Made by a program: the position numbers and the translations under genes. Below, in pieces: positions 33,831-40,956 of a stretch of 40,956 nucleotides of DNA. This DNA comes from CAZTCJ01 sp964612085. Its GTDB lineage: Bacteria > Pseudomonadota > Alphaproteobacteria > JAJFIK01. Positions within the stretch are counted from its first letter, which is position 1; each line of letters opens with the position of its first letter. The DNA lies in the NCBI GenBank assembly GCA_964612085.1, contig CAZTCJ010000028.1, positions 1 to 40,956 of the forward strand, given 5' to 3'. The notes under the pieces were generated by a model, which was not told where the DNA came from, made no database searches, and saw only the letters and a program-made list of their open reading frames with translations.

Positions 33831-34196
33831 CTATGGACAGACTTTCCGTACAACGGAAATAAGTTTGTCTGGATCAAAAGGTTTCACGATCCACCCAGTC
33901 GCTCCTGCGGAACGGCCTTCTTGCCGTTTGGCGTCTTCACTTTCTGTTGTTAGAATCAGTACAGGTATTGATTTGTTGCCAGGATCCGAGCGGAACTCCT
34001 TGACAAAGGTTATGCCGTCCATGTTCGGCATATTGACGTCCGTGATGACGAGATCGACGCTGTGGCCATTGAGCTGCTTCAGCGCATCGCACCCGTCTTC
34101 CGCCTCGACCACATCGAAGCCGGCTCCACGCAATGTGAAGGCCACCATGTCGCGCATGGTTCGCGAGTCATCAATTGTCAGGACCTTCTTGCCCAT
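33831..34196 (-). CDS. cheY: Chemotaxis response regulator CheY
   Basis: A 121-residue single-domain receiver with acidic pair LTIDDSRTM, phospho-acceptor Asp53 in VITDVNMPNMDG, the Thr switch in LILTTES and Lys in IVKPF. Phospho-CheY binds the flagellar switch protein FliM and changes rotation. No output domain follows. It overlaps the upstream STAS gene by 26 nt, so the two are translated from one mRNA. The sequence GATGWIVKPFDPDKL is typical of chemotaxis CheY and not of transcriptional receivers. Confidence 0.96.
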   Translation of the reverse strand: MGKKVLTIDDSRTMRDMVAFTLRGAGFDVVEAEDGCDALKQLNGHSVDLVITDVNMPNMDGITFVKEFRSDPGNKSIPVLILTTESEDAKRQEGRSAGATGWIVKPFDPDKLISVVRKVCP

Positions 34197-34524
34197 TTTG
34201 CCCTTCCCAGGTTTTCAAAGAGTCTTCAAGTCCCATATCACACAAGGATTTACGAAATTCCTCGGATGCGTTCATGATATGCAACTGTCCGCCTGCATCA
34301 GAAAGCGTGCTTGAAAGAGAAAGAAACAGCTGAGCGCCAGCAGCGCCGATCCGCTCCACATTCGAAGCGTCAACGGAAACTCTTGGGGAGTTTAAGATCA
34401 AATTGGCTAGCTGATCCTTAATCGCTCCGTTTACGGATGCGTCGAGTATCTCCGGCAGGACCAGGGGCGATGAATGATCTGCCGTATCCGATATGATTTC
34501 AGCCTCTTCATTGGCTTCATCCAT
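34171..34524 (-). CDS. STAS domain protein heading the chemotaxis operon
   Basis: A 117-residue STAS (anti-sigma-antagonist-like) protein and the first gene of the operon. The core VSVDASNVERIGAAGAQLFLSL aligns with the loop that carries the phosphorylated Ser of SpoIIAA/RsbV, but the D-S is replaced by G-A, so phosphorylation by an RsbW-type kinase is not expected. STAS proteins of this kind are common at the head of alphaproteobacterial chemotaxis operons, role unproven. The C-terminus is acidic and ends in GQNGQEGPDN. It overlaps cheY by 26 nt. A second STAS gene with an intact Ser starts 332 nt away, divergent. Confidence 0.88.
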   Translation of the reverse strand: MDEANEEAEIISDTADHSSPLVLPEILDASVNGAIKDQLANLILNSPRVSVDASNVERIGAAGAQLFLSLSSTLSDAGGQLHIMNASEEFRKSLCDMGLEDSLKTWEGQNGQEGPDN

Positions 34525-34856
34525 CGTTGAAACCTCTCTGTCTGCTTATAAAGCGCCATTGAGCACAGCGAAGGCTGCTGGATGCACTACTGACCGAAAG
34601 GGTTGAAATTATCGTTAAGTATGCACGCCTTTCTTCGGATACCCCTATTCCAGGCTTCGTTCACGCAGGTATTACACACGGCATGCGGACCATATTGACG
34701 GATACGCAACACCTTAACGAGGTCTGAACTTAGTTTGTTTGCTGATATTTAACCGACCCCGGTGCATATAACGCAAAGAAACAAGGGTCGCGATCAGTTC
34801 AAGCGTTAACATCCGTTTGACAGGAATACCTGATCGCTCAGGGAACAGTGGTGCCC
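34525..34856. other. 332-nt divergent intergenic region between the chemotaxis and phytochrome operons
   Basis: No convincing ORF. The region is visibly richer in A+T than the genes to its left and holds the starts of two operons on opposite strands. Candidate elements are TTGACA at 34817-34822 (plus strand, no matching -10 at 17 nt), TATAAC at 34767-34772 (plus, no good -35) and an 8-bp inverted repeat at 34790-34837. On the minus strand a sequence close to a GATAA-type -10 of flagellar sigma lies near 34600, with a poor upstream element. Confidence 0.6.
34790..34837 (+). promoter_or_regulatory. GCGATCAG / CTGATCGC inverted repeat just upstream of the STAS-phytochrome operon
   Basis: Perfect 8-bp arms at 34790-34797 and 34830-34837 are separated by 32 nt that contain TTGACA. 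The right arm ends 2 nt before the AGGGA ribosome site. It could be two operator half-sites on one face of the helix (centres 40 nt apart) or a leader stem that limits access to the ribosome site. Confidence 0.4.
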
Positions 34857-35159
34857 ATGAAGTATCATCTTAAAAGCGAAACCGCACAAACGGAAATGTT
34901 TCTGAGCGGACAGTTTGGGTTTGATGATTTGGCGGTTTTCCAGTCGGCCATGGACGAGATTAAATCGCTTGATAAGCCTAAGATCGTTTTCGACATGTCC
35001 GATGTCAGTGCAATCGATTCAGGTGCGATCGGCATGTTCCTGGTCGCCAATGATTATGCCATCGAGAAGCAGCGGAAAATCGTCATTCGCGGGGCCAGTG
35101 GCATTGTCCGGAAAATCATAGAAGCGGCAGGCATCAACCGCTTTGTGGATATTCAATAG
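34857..35159 (+). CDS. STAS domain anti-sigma-factor antagonist, phosphorylatable type
   Basis: A 100-residue single STAS domain from ATG 34857; GTG codons at 34848 and 34851 are possible because AGGGA lies 6 nt before the second. The loop reads FDMSDVSAIDSGAIGMFLVAND, matching the DFS.V.FMDSSGLG segment of SpoIIAA/RsbV, with Ser55 in the position phosphorylated by RsbW/SpoIIAB kinases. It is the first gene of a tight operon; heme oxygenase follows after 12 nt. An RsbW-like ATPase, fused to a receiver, is encoded at the operon end and is its likely partner kinase. HsbA of Pseudomonas and CrsA of Shewanella are comparable antagonists controlled by receiver-kinase proteins; HsbA acts on flagellar gene control. 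The final target here (sigma factor or FlgM-like) is unknown. Confidence 0.9.
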   Translation: MKYHLKSETAQTEMFLSGQFGFDDLAVFQSAMDEIKSLDKPKIVFDMSDVSAIDSGAIGMFLVANDYAIEKQRKIVIRGASGIVRKIIEAAGINRFVDIQ

Positions 35160-35171
35160 TATCAATGCATT

Positions 35172-35765
35172 ATGACCTATACGACTATGGAAGACACTTG
35201 CTCGTTGTCCGAAAAGCTGAAGCGACATACGCACAAAGACCATCTTGAAACCGAAAATTCAATACTGATGAGGAAGGTGTTCGAGGAACGCTTTTCCATC
35301 TCGAACTACATAAAGCTGCTGCAATCATTCGAATTTTTTTACAGCGAAATCGAGAAGGAGATTGAGGCATATACATCTGTACAAAGACACTATTTTCATT
35401 ATTTTTATAAACACCCTCTAATCCTGCAAGATCTCCAGTCTTTTGGCGCTGCGCCGGTTGCGCCCCTTGAGACATCAGACCGCTCTCTCATTCTGAACCG
35501 GACCGAAGCCTTTCTCGGCGCTTTATACGTCATCGAAGGGTCAACGCTCGGCGGGAAACTCATTAAAAAGCGTCTTGAGAACCATATCGATGTGGAAAGG
35601 GGCGCCCGGTCGTTCGACCCCTACGGCTCCAAGACACGGCAAAAATGGCTCCAAACACGTCAGTACATTAATGGTTTTGGAAAAGACCCCGCCTTAGACC
35701 ATGCGGGAACGTGCAATTTCGCTTCTCTTGTATTCCAGAAACTGCAGGGAATTCTTAATGCTTAA
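35172..35765 (+). CDS. bphO: Heme oxygenase, biliverdin-producing (BphO type)
   Basis: A 197-residue heme oxygenase. The proximal ligand is His24 in LKRHTHKDHLE, the family's (R/K)xxTxxxH segment. The distal helix reads LGALYVIEGSTLGGKLI, with its Gly pair over the heme. It opens heme to biliverdin, the chromophore of bacteriophytochromes. It lies 12 nt after the STAS gene and overlaps the phytochrome gene by 8 nt, so chromophore and apoprotein are made together. Parts of the gene are AT-rich, for example 35330-35420. Heme-iron recovery is the other known use of such enzymes, but the operon speaks for the photoreceptor role. Confidence 0.92.
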   Translation: MTYTTMEDTCSLSEKLKRHTHKDHLETENSILMRKVFEERFSISNYIKLLQSFEFFYSEIEKEIEAYTSVQRHYFHYFYKHPLILQDLQSFGAAPVAPLETSDRSLILNRTEAFLGALYVIEGSTLGGKLIKKRLENHIDVERGARSFDPYGSKTRQKWLQTRQYINGFGKDPALDHAGTCNFASLVFQKLQGILNA

Positions 35766-38031
35766 TCCTATTACTGATGAAATAAAGTTGAGAGCCAAAT
35801 CCTGCGATACCAAGGGGTTTCGGAACAGCAACCTTATTCAGGATTGTTATGTCCTTCTCGCCCTATCCGACGCTGGAGAAATCCTGTACTGCAGCGAAAA
35901 CACCGAGTCCGTATTCTCATTGCCGCCCGCGGATATGATTGGACAGGACTTCATGTCCTTGCTCAAAAATCATTCTGCACAGCAACTGGAAAAACTGTTC
36001 GAGCAGGAAAAAATCAACTACCCGTCTTATCATGACAGGTTCCTTGCCCGCCTGGAACTGCAGGGACAAAGCGCCATCAAGGAAGCCATATTTTACAAAA
36101 GCGGCGATTATATCTGTGTCGAGATCGAAACGCCTCAATTACAAGCAATAGACATCAGCTATCTCGATTTATTGTTTCTCAGACTAGCGAGCAGCATCAA
36201 TAGTTATAACGAAGACAGCACGAGACTGGCCGATATCGTCTGTCATGCGATTTATAAGATCATCGGATTCGATCGCGTCTGGTATTGCGAGTTCGATATT
36301 GAAGACGATAACGGCTTTGTTTCAGGGGAATATAGCAATGGGAGGATGCCCTCTCTCAGAAATCACCGCTTTCCTTCGACCGACGTTCCCAACGGCATCC
36401 GCCAGTTATATACAAAAGTATTATTTCGCTCCGTATACGATATCGAAAAGCCTACTGTAAAAGTCATAGATCAAGACAGAAATCATATTTCAGGCCTCGA
36501 TTTGACGTTCTCGGTGGCAAGGGAGCTGGCCCCGTCCCATATGAAATATCTGAAAAATATGGACGTGCGATCTTCCGCATCCTTTTCCGTCATCCGGAAC
36601 AACAAGCTTGTGGCTTTGTTCGGGGCCCATGCCAAGGAGCCGACGCTTCTTAAATATCGTCAGCTTGCTGCCTGCCAACATCTGGCGGATTTGTATTTAA
36701 AACGCTTCGACAATCGTAAAAACAAGGAACGGGCGCACTTTCTGGCACAAAAGGAACGGGAAGTTTCCGTTCTCATGAACAGTGTCATAAACAACCATTT
36801 CGATATGAGGCATGTTGTCAGCATTGATCCTTCGATGCTCGAGAAACTCATGGTCTCGGACATTTTCTTGTGCCTTTACAACGATGATATTATTTGCTCT
36901 CAACCCTTGGAAATCGATCTAAAGGAAAAGCTCATTGAGCTTGCCACATCCTTGATCGAAGATAAGAGCATTCACCACACGGATTCATTGACGCGTATCG
37001 ATGACCGGTTCGATAGCCTCAAGCATATTGCCTGCGGTATGCTGGCGATCAGGATTGCGGGAAACGCGGATAATGTGTTCATCTGGCTCCGGAGTGAGTT
37101 TGCTTACAATGAGAAATGGAAAGGCAACCCTTCCGAAGCCGTCCTTCTCGATGAGAATGGCAATCCCGGGCCCCGCAAATCATTCGAATCCTGGGTTCGC
37201 ACCGTAACCGGACGATCCATGCCCTGGAAACCTTATGAAATCGAGACGGCTAAACGCTTCCAGCGTGAATTCAACACGACTTTCTACAACCATTACAACA
37301 AGATGATGCGCATCGCCGCGGAACAGGCGAATGCCGCGAAAAGCGAGTTCCTGGCAAATATGAGCCATGAGCTGCGCACGCCTTTGCATACGATTATCGG
37401 GTTTCTCGATTCAATCATCCAAAAGATCGACAAGATGCCGCGTGAGAAACAATTGCAGTATCTGAATCTGGCTCATACCAGCAGCGAAAGACTCTTGTGG
37501 CTGATCAACGATCTGCTCGATCTTTCCAAACTGGAAGCTGGGCGCATGAACTTTTCCTTCGAGAAAAGCGATCTGTGTACGGTTATTGAATCCTGTATCG
37601 CGGAAATCGACCCGATCATCCGCAGCAAGACCCTTGACGTCTCATTCAAGTCCGAACCCCGTGTGATCGCCGTGTTCGACCCGGAAAGGCTGAAACAGGT
37701 TGTCATCAATCTGCTGTCCAATGCGGCCAAGTTCACGCCGGAAAACAAGGCCATTACTATTTCAGCGGACATTAAGGACGGTTCTGTAAAGCTGCGAATC
37801 GCGGATCAGGGTGTCGGTATTCCGGATCAGGAGCTTGAGGCCATATTCGACAAGTTCATCCAGAGTACGAAGACACTGACCGGAAGCGGCGGAACGGGCC
37901 TGGGCCTTTCCATCTGTAAAGAAATCATCAACGCCCATCGGGGCCGGATCTGGGCCGAAAACAACCAGGATGCCGGCGCCAGCTTCTTCATCGAGTTTCC
38001 AGCGATGCTGGATCAACAATCGGCTGCATGA
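35758..38031 (+). CDS. bphP: Bacteriophytochrome histidine kinase
   Basis: I start at ATG 35758 (AGGGA 8 nt upstream; 8-nt overlap with bphO), giving 757 residues. PAS domain: Cys16 in LRAKSCDTKG is at the biliverdin-attachment position, while the usual IQPHG is LIQDCYVLLAL. GAF: FPSTDVP (205-211, Asp209 as in PASDIP), His261 in APSHMKYL and His291 in ALFGAHA, the chromophore-contacting residues. PHY: tongue PRKSFE (472-477) and WLRSE. Then a dimerisation domain with phospho-acceptor His537 in MSHELRTPLHT and an HATPase domain with NLLSNAAKFT, DQGVGIP and GTGLGL. It should sense red/far-red light and pass phosphate to the next gene's receiver, whose ORF overlaps this stop codon. Confidence 0.95.
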   Translation: MLNPITDEIKLRAKSCDTKGFRNSNLIQDCYVLLALSDAGEILYCSENTESVFSLPPADMIGQDFMSLLKNHSAQQLEKLFEQEKINYPSYHDRFLARLELQGQSAIKEAIFYKSGDYICVEIETPQLQAIDISYLDLLFLRLASSINSYNEDSTRLADIVCHAIYKIIGFDRVWYCEFDIEDDNGFVSGEYSNGRMPSLRNHRFPSTDVPNGIRQLYTKVLFRSVYDIEKPTVKVIDQDRNHISGLDLTFSVARELAPSHMKYLKNMDVRSSASFSVIRNNKLVALFGAHAKEPTLLKYRQLAACQHLADLYLKRFDNRKNKERAHFLAQKEREVSVLMNSVINNHFDMRHVVSIDPSMLEKLMVSDIFLCLYNDDIICSQPLEIDLKEKLIELATSLIEDKSIHHTDSLTRIDDRFDSLKHIACGMLAIRIAGNADNVFIWLRSEFAYNEKWKGNPSEAVLLDENGNPGPRKSFESWVRTVTGRSMPWKPYEIETAKRFQREFNTTFYNHYNKMMRIAAEQANAAKSEFLANMSHELRTPLHTIIGFLDSIIQKIDKMPREKQLQYLNLAHTSSERLLWLINDLLDLSKLEAGRMNFSFEKSDLCTVIESCIAEIDPIIRSKTLDVSFKSEPRVIAVFDPERLKQVVINLLSNAAKFTPENKAITISADIKDGSVKLRIADQGVGIPDQELEAIFDKFIQSTKTLTGSGGTGLGLSICKEIINAHRGRIWAENNQDAGASFFIEFPAMLDQQSAA

Positions 38032-38042
38032 GGGAACACGAG

Positions 38043-38930
38043 ATGACACAAAGTATCCTGGCGATCGATGACGAGATGGTCAATCTCGTCATGCTGGAAG
38101 AGTATCTTTCGGACGAAGACTATGACGTCACAACCATGCAAAACGCAAACGATGCATTGGATCATCTTGATGCGGGCAATCGGGTCGATGCGATCCTGCT
38201 CGACCGAATGATGCCAGGCATGAACGGCATGGAATTCCTGGAGCGCATCAAATCCGATGAGCGTTTCAAATCCATACCGGTTATCATGCAGACAGCGGCC
38301 GCGGCGCAAGATCAGATTGCGGAAGGTATCCAGGCCGGTGCCTACTACTATCTGACGAAACCGTTCAAGCGCAATGTGCTGCTATCGATTCTGCGGACGG
38401 CTCTGCGCGACTCTGGCGCGTTCGACAATATCAGAAGCCGCATGGAAAAGATCGACTGCGCGCTCAAATGCCTTGAAAGCTGCAGTTTCGCTTTTCAAAC
38501 GCTCGATGACGTGAAGAACATCTCTACGTATTTTTCGGCCTTCTATCCGCAGCCTGAGGAAGCGATTGTCGGTTTGAAGGAATTGATGATCAACGCGGTG
38601 GAGCACGGTAATCTGAGCATCACCTATGACGACAAAACCGAGCTCAATGCCAAAGGCACCTGGGAAGAAGAAGTGAAGCGGCGGCTCGGTCTGCCGGAAA
38701 ACCGCGACAAGTTCGCAAGAGCCAGGATCGAGCGCAAGGATGGCGACCTGCTTTTTATTCTGGAAGATGAAGGGCCGGGCTTCGACTGGGAACCTTATCT
38801 CCAGATCGATCCCAAACGCGCCCTGCACAATCACGGCCGCGGCATCGCCATGTCCAACATGCTGAGTTTCGACGAGATCGAATATGTCGAGCCCGGCAAC
38901 AAGGTGATCTGCCGGAAAAAATGCGCATAA
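38043..38930 (+). CDS. Response regulator fused to RsbW-like anti-sigma kinase (HATPase)
   Basis: I start at ATG 38043 (GAGGGA 7 nt upstream); an ATG at 38028 overlaps the bphP stop. The 295-residue product has a receiver at 1-122 with AIDDEMVN, phospho-acceptor Asp54 (ILLDRMMPGMNG) and Lys in LTKPF. A helical linker leads to a small GHKL ATPase: LKELMINAVEHGN (N box, Asn184), DEGPGFDW (G1) and NHGRGIAMSNML (G2). This matches RsbW/SpoIIAB serine kinases and not sensor kinases, because there is no His dimerisation domain. A ~30-residue insert separates the boxes. There is no PP2C phosphatase domain, unlike HsbR and CrsR. It would turn the phytochrome signal into STAS phosphorylation (inference). 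Confidence 0.93.
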   Translation: MTQSILAIDDEMVNLVMLEEYLSDEDYDVTTMQNANDALDHLDAGNRVDAILLDRMMPGMNGMEFLERIKSDERFKSIPVIMQTAAAAQDQIAEGIQAGAYYYLTKPFKRNVLLSILRTALRDSGAFDNIRSRMEKIDCALKCLESCSFAFQTLDDVKNISTYFSAFYPQPEEAIVGLKELMINAVEHGNLSITYDDKTELNAKGTWEEEVKRRLGLPENRDKFARARIERKDGDLLFILEDEGPGFDWEPYLQIDPKRALHNHGRGIAMSNMLSFDEIEYVEPGNKVICRKKCA

Positions 38931-38960
38931 GGAGGAATGGCCGCTTTTCCGCCGCAACCG

Positions 38961-40034
38961 TCACAAGAGGGACGACACCTCGATAACGTCCGATCCCTCT
39001 GGCAGAGAGACGAAGGTGCCGTCCCGGCCGACTGTAAACGGACCGCTGTAGACATCGGCGACACCTTCAGTGAAAACCGCTTCCAAAGCCCGGAGCGGCA
39101 AGGCCGGCACGATGTGATAAAAGAGCAGATGCCCGGCATTGACCGCCGCAGCGCTTTCCGCCGCCTCGACCGGGCTTGCGTGGTAATCAAGAATGTCCCG
39201 CGTGATTTTCGCAAACGCTGCGCGCCCGGCCTTTTCGGCCGCTTCCGTCAGGACGCCAACCAGTTTCGGCGACAAGGCTTCATGGACGAGCAGATCCACA
39301 TCTTGCGAGAACCGCTCAAGATTGGCGGATTTCACCGTATCGCCGCTGATGACGAGCGACCGGTCCTTGTAATCGAACCGGTAACCGACGGCCGGTTCCA
39401 CAGGCGCATGATCCACGGCGAAAGCCGTGACCGTCAGACCGTTTTCCTCGTAAACGACCGTGCCCTCTCCCTCGGCCGGCACCTGGAACGAATCCGCTAC
39501 ACCGCCGCCCCCTGAAGGCGGCACGATATCCTCACCATGGTGATCGGTTCGATAGACGCGATCATCCGCATAGGCTGTATTGAAACCGGAGACCACGGCC
39601 TCGACCCCTTGCGGACCCGCCACGGGCAAGGGAGACCGATGGGCGCCGTTCACCCAGCGCAAGGTCATCAGCTCGCCCAGGCCGTCGATATGATCCGAGT
39701 GGAAATGGGTCAGGAAGACGCGCGCCACCCGGCCCGACGACAGGCCCATGCGGCTCAGATTTCGCGCCGCGCCCGTGCCCGCATCCACCACGAACATGCG
39801 CTTGCCGGCGATGACGGCGACACAGGGGCCGGAGCGTTTAGGATCGGGCAACGGCGAACCGGCGCCGCACAAGGCCAGATGCAGCCCATCGGGCAAGTCG
39901 CCGATCCGGTCCGTGGTGAGATTCCGCTCAACGGCCCGCTCCATCAGGGCCAGGCCGATCTGTTTTTGAAACAGAAACGCGGCTGCGGCGAGCACGGCCC
40001 CGACAAAAAGAATTCCCAATGCGATCCGCATCAT
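38961..40034 (-). CDS. Metallo-beta-lactamase-fold hydrolase, membrane-anchored
   Basis: A 357-residue protein with an uncleaved-type N-terminal hydrophobic helix (about 3-22, MRIALGILFVGAVLAAAAFLF), followed by an MBL domain. The dizinc motif is THFHSDHIDGL (110-115 HxHxDH). Further landmarks are ALCGAGSPLPDPKRSGPCV at the start and VDHAPVEPAVGYRFDYKDRSLVISGDT later. This is the RNase Z-like/arylsulfatase-like MBL group, acting on phosphodiester or sulfate-ester substrates. With its anchor it would face the periplasm. AGGAGG lies 10 nt before the ATG. It ends 30 nt from the RR-ATPase stop (convergent), with no strong terminator between. Confidence 0.88.
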   Translation of the reverse strand: MMRIALGILFVGAVLAAAAFLFQKQIGLALMERAVERNLTTDRIGDLPDGLHLALCGAGSPLPDPKRSGPCVAVIAGKRMFVVDAGTGAARNLSRMGLSSGRVARVFLTHFHSDHIDGLGELMTLRWVNGAHRSPLPVAGPQGVEAVVSGFNTAYADDRVYRTDHHGEDIVPPSGGGGVADSFQVPAEGEGTVVYEENGLTVTAFAVDHAPVEPAVGYRFDYKDRSLVISGDTVKSANLERFSQDVDLLVHEALSPKLVGVLTEAAEKAGRAAFAKITRDILDYHASPVEAAESAAAVNAGHLLFYHIVPALPLRALEAVFTEGVADVYSGPFTVGRDGTFVSLPEGSDVIEVSSLL

Positions 40035-40148
40035 GTCCCTGGCCCCTCCTGTTTTGCCCAGACGTCAATTCTGGCATTCTCCGGGCTAGAAGAACACCCA
40101 TTACCGGGCCGCCCCGAGCCATTGGCGGACGAACAAACGGATCCGTAT

Positions 40149-40956
40149 ATGGAGGGCAGCGTTTTTCTCATCGTCGCCTCCGCCGCGCTTTTGGGCCAAA
40201 GCGCCGTGGCGAGCCTGTCCTTTCTGCTCGATCCGCGCACACGCGAGAAACGGGCCTGGGCCATTCCCGCTTTCTTCGCCCTGATCGCCTGGTTCGCACT
40301 GACGAACATCCTGGATCAGATAGGACTTTACGAAGGCCAGCCGATCGCCGCCGGGATCACGCGGGGCTCGACCTTCCTGCTGCCGCCCTTGGCCTGGCTT
40401 TTCATCCGCACCCTGTCAACGGAACGCTGGCGGCTGCGCCCAGGGCACGGGTTGCATCTTCTGCCGGCAGTCCTGATCGGCGGAATCATGGCGGTCCTGT
40501 TCACCAATCCGCCGCCGCCCGTTCTGGACGAACCGTTCAACGATACGGCCATGCGCGCCGTCTGGCTGGCCTTTATCGGGATCTGCGGTCTTTATCTGGT
40601 TGCCAGTCTGCGGGTGCTGCGCCGCGACGCCCGCCGGATCCGGGATTTCTTCTCCTTTCGCGACAATCCGCAGCGCCGCCGCCAGACCTATATCCTGCTG
40701 GCGCTCATGCTGCCCTGGTCGCTTCTGACCCTGGAAACGCTCTTGACTCTTTTGATCGACCTGCCGGCGCCGCTCAAGGTCGGACTGGGGCTCTTGCGTC
40801 TGGCCAGCCTCTTCTTCCTGTGCGTCTATGCCATGCAGCCGCGCCGGCTGTTTCTGGAGGACGAGACCGGGCTGGCCGACACGGGCGCCGCGCCGAAATA
40901 TGCCCGCTCGGCCGGCGCGTCGCCAAAAGGGTCAACACCGTCACCACCCGTTTCCT
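40149..40956 (+). CDS. Multi-pass membrane N-terminal domain, probable AraC-family regulator (3' end outside window)
   Basis: An open frame without stop runs off the right edge: 269 residues visible from ATG 40149. It contains seven hydrophobic segments, in order VFLIVASAALLGQSA, AIPAFFALIAWFA, TFLLPPLAWLF, LLPAVLIGGIMAVL, AVWLAFIGICGLYLV, YILLALMLPWSLL and LGLLRLASLFFLCVYAM. After the last comes a soluble segment with KYARSA. This order, with the DFFSFRDNPQRRR loop between segments 5 and 6, is what I know from AraC-type regulators that carry a membrane sensor followed by a C-terminal helix-turn-helix. The DNA-binding part is not in view, so the call is provisional. A TTG at 40122 is an alternative start. 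Divergent from the MBL gene. Confidence 0.6.
   Translation, partial: MEGSVFLIVASAALLGQSAVASLSFLLDPRTREKRAWAIPAFFALIAWFALTNILDQIGLYEGQPIAAGITRGSTFLLPPLAWLFIRTLSTERWRLRPGHGLHLLPAVLIGGIMAVLFTNPPPPVLDEPFNDTAMRAVWLAFIGICGLYLVASLRVLRRDARRIRDFFSFRDNPQRRRQTYILLALMLPWSLLTLETLLTLLIDLPAPLKVGLGLLRLASLFFLCVYAMQPRRLFLEDETGLADTGAAPKYARSAGASPKGSTPSPPVS

Overview
The window looks like chromosomal DNA of a motile, GC-rich alphaproteobacterium. The flaF/flbT flagellin regulators and the DUF1217 flagellar protein point to that class. A CYP153 alkane hydroxylase, an S46 dipeptidyl-peptidase and a bacteriophytochrome suggest an aquatic lineage such as Kordiimonadales, Iodidimonadales or Rhodospirillales, but the genus is a guess. 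Apart from one run of 100 Ns (4702-4801) the sequence is continuous. No rRNA, tRNA, CRISPR array, transposase or integrase was recognised.

Left part (1-19.4 kb): two acyl-CoA dehydrogenase subunits; an operon of an alkaline-phosphatase-superfamily enzyme and a family 2 glycosyltransferase; a small secreted Cys/Arg-rich repeat protein broken by the assembly gap; a P-type cation ATPase; a three-domain flavoprotein (cyclic-nucleotide-binding-like, thioredoxin-like, thioredoxin-reductase-like) without the CxxC redox centre; a hemolysin III family membrane protein; a two-gene unit of a STAND-type ATPase with TPR repeats and a trypsin-like protease; a CYP153 P450; a Tat-exported Fe-type superoxide dismutase; and an S46 peptidase.

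Middle part (19.4-34.5 kb, all minus strand): a flagellin block (flbT, flagellin, flaF, DUF1217, FlaG-like), then a near-complete chemotaxis operon read as STAS, cheY, cheA, cheW, MCP, cheR, cheD, cheB, followed by an uncharacterised helical protein and a soluble MCP-like protein.

Right part (34.5-41 kb): divergent from the chemotaxis operon is a tight plus-strand operon of STAS protein, heme oxygenase, bacteriophytochrome histidine kinase and a response regulator fused to an RsbW-like ATPase. Read together this is a complete candidate red/far-red light input to a partner-switching output, next to motility genes. A metallo-beta-lactamase-fold hydrolase and the membrane half of a probable AraC-type regulator (cut by the window end) close the window.

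The two most interesting systems are the phytochrome-driven partner switch (34.86-38.93 kb) and the STAND-TPR/trypsin-like protease pair (10.85-14.79 kb), whose candidate promoter is covered by two perfect dyads. All functions are inferred from reading the sequence; no database search was run.
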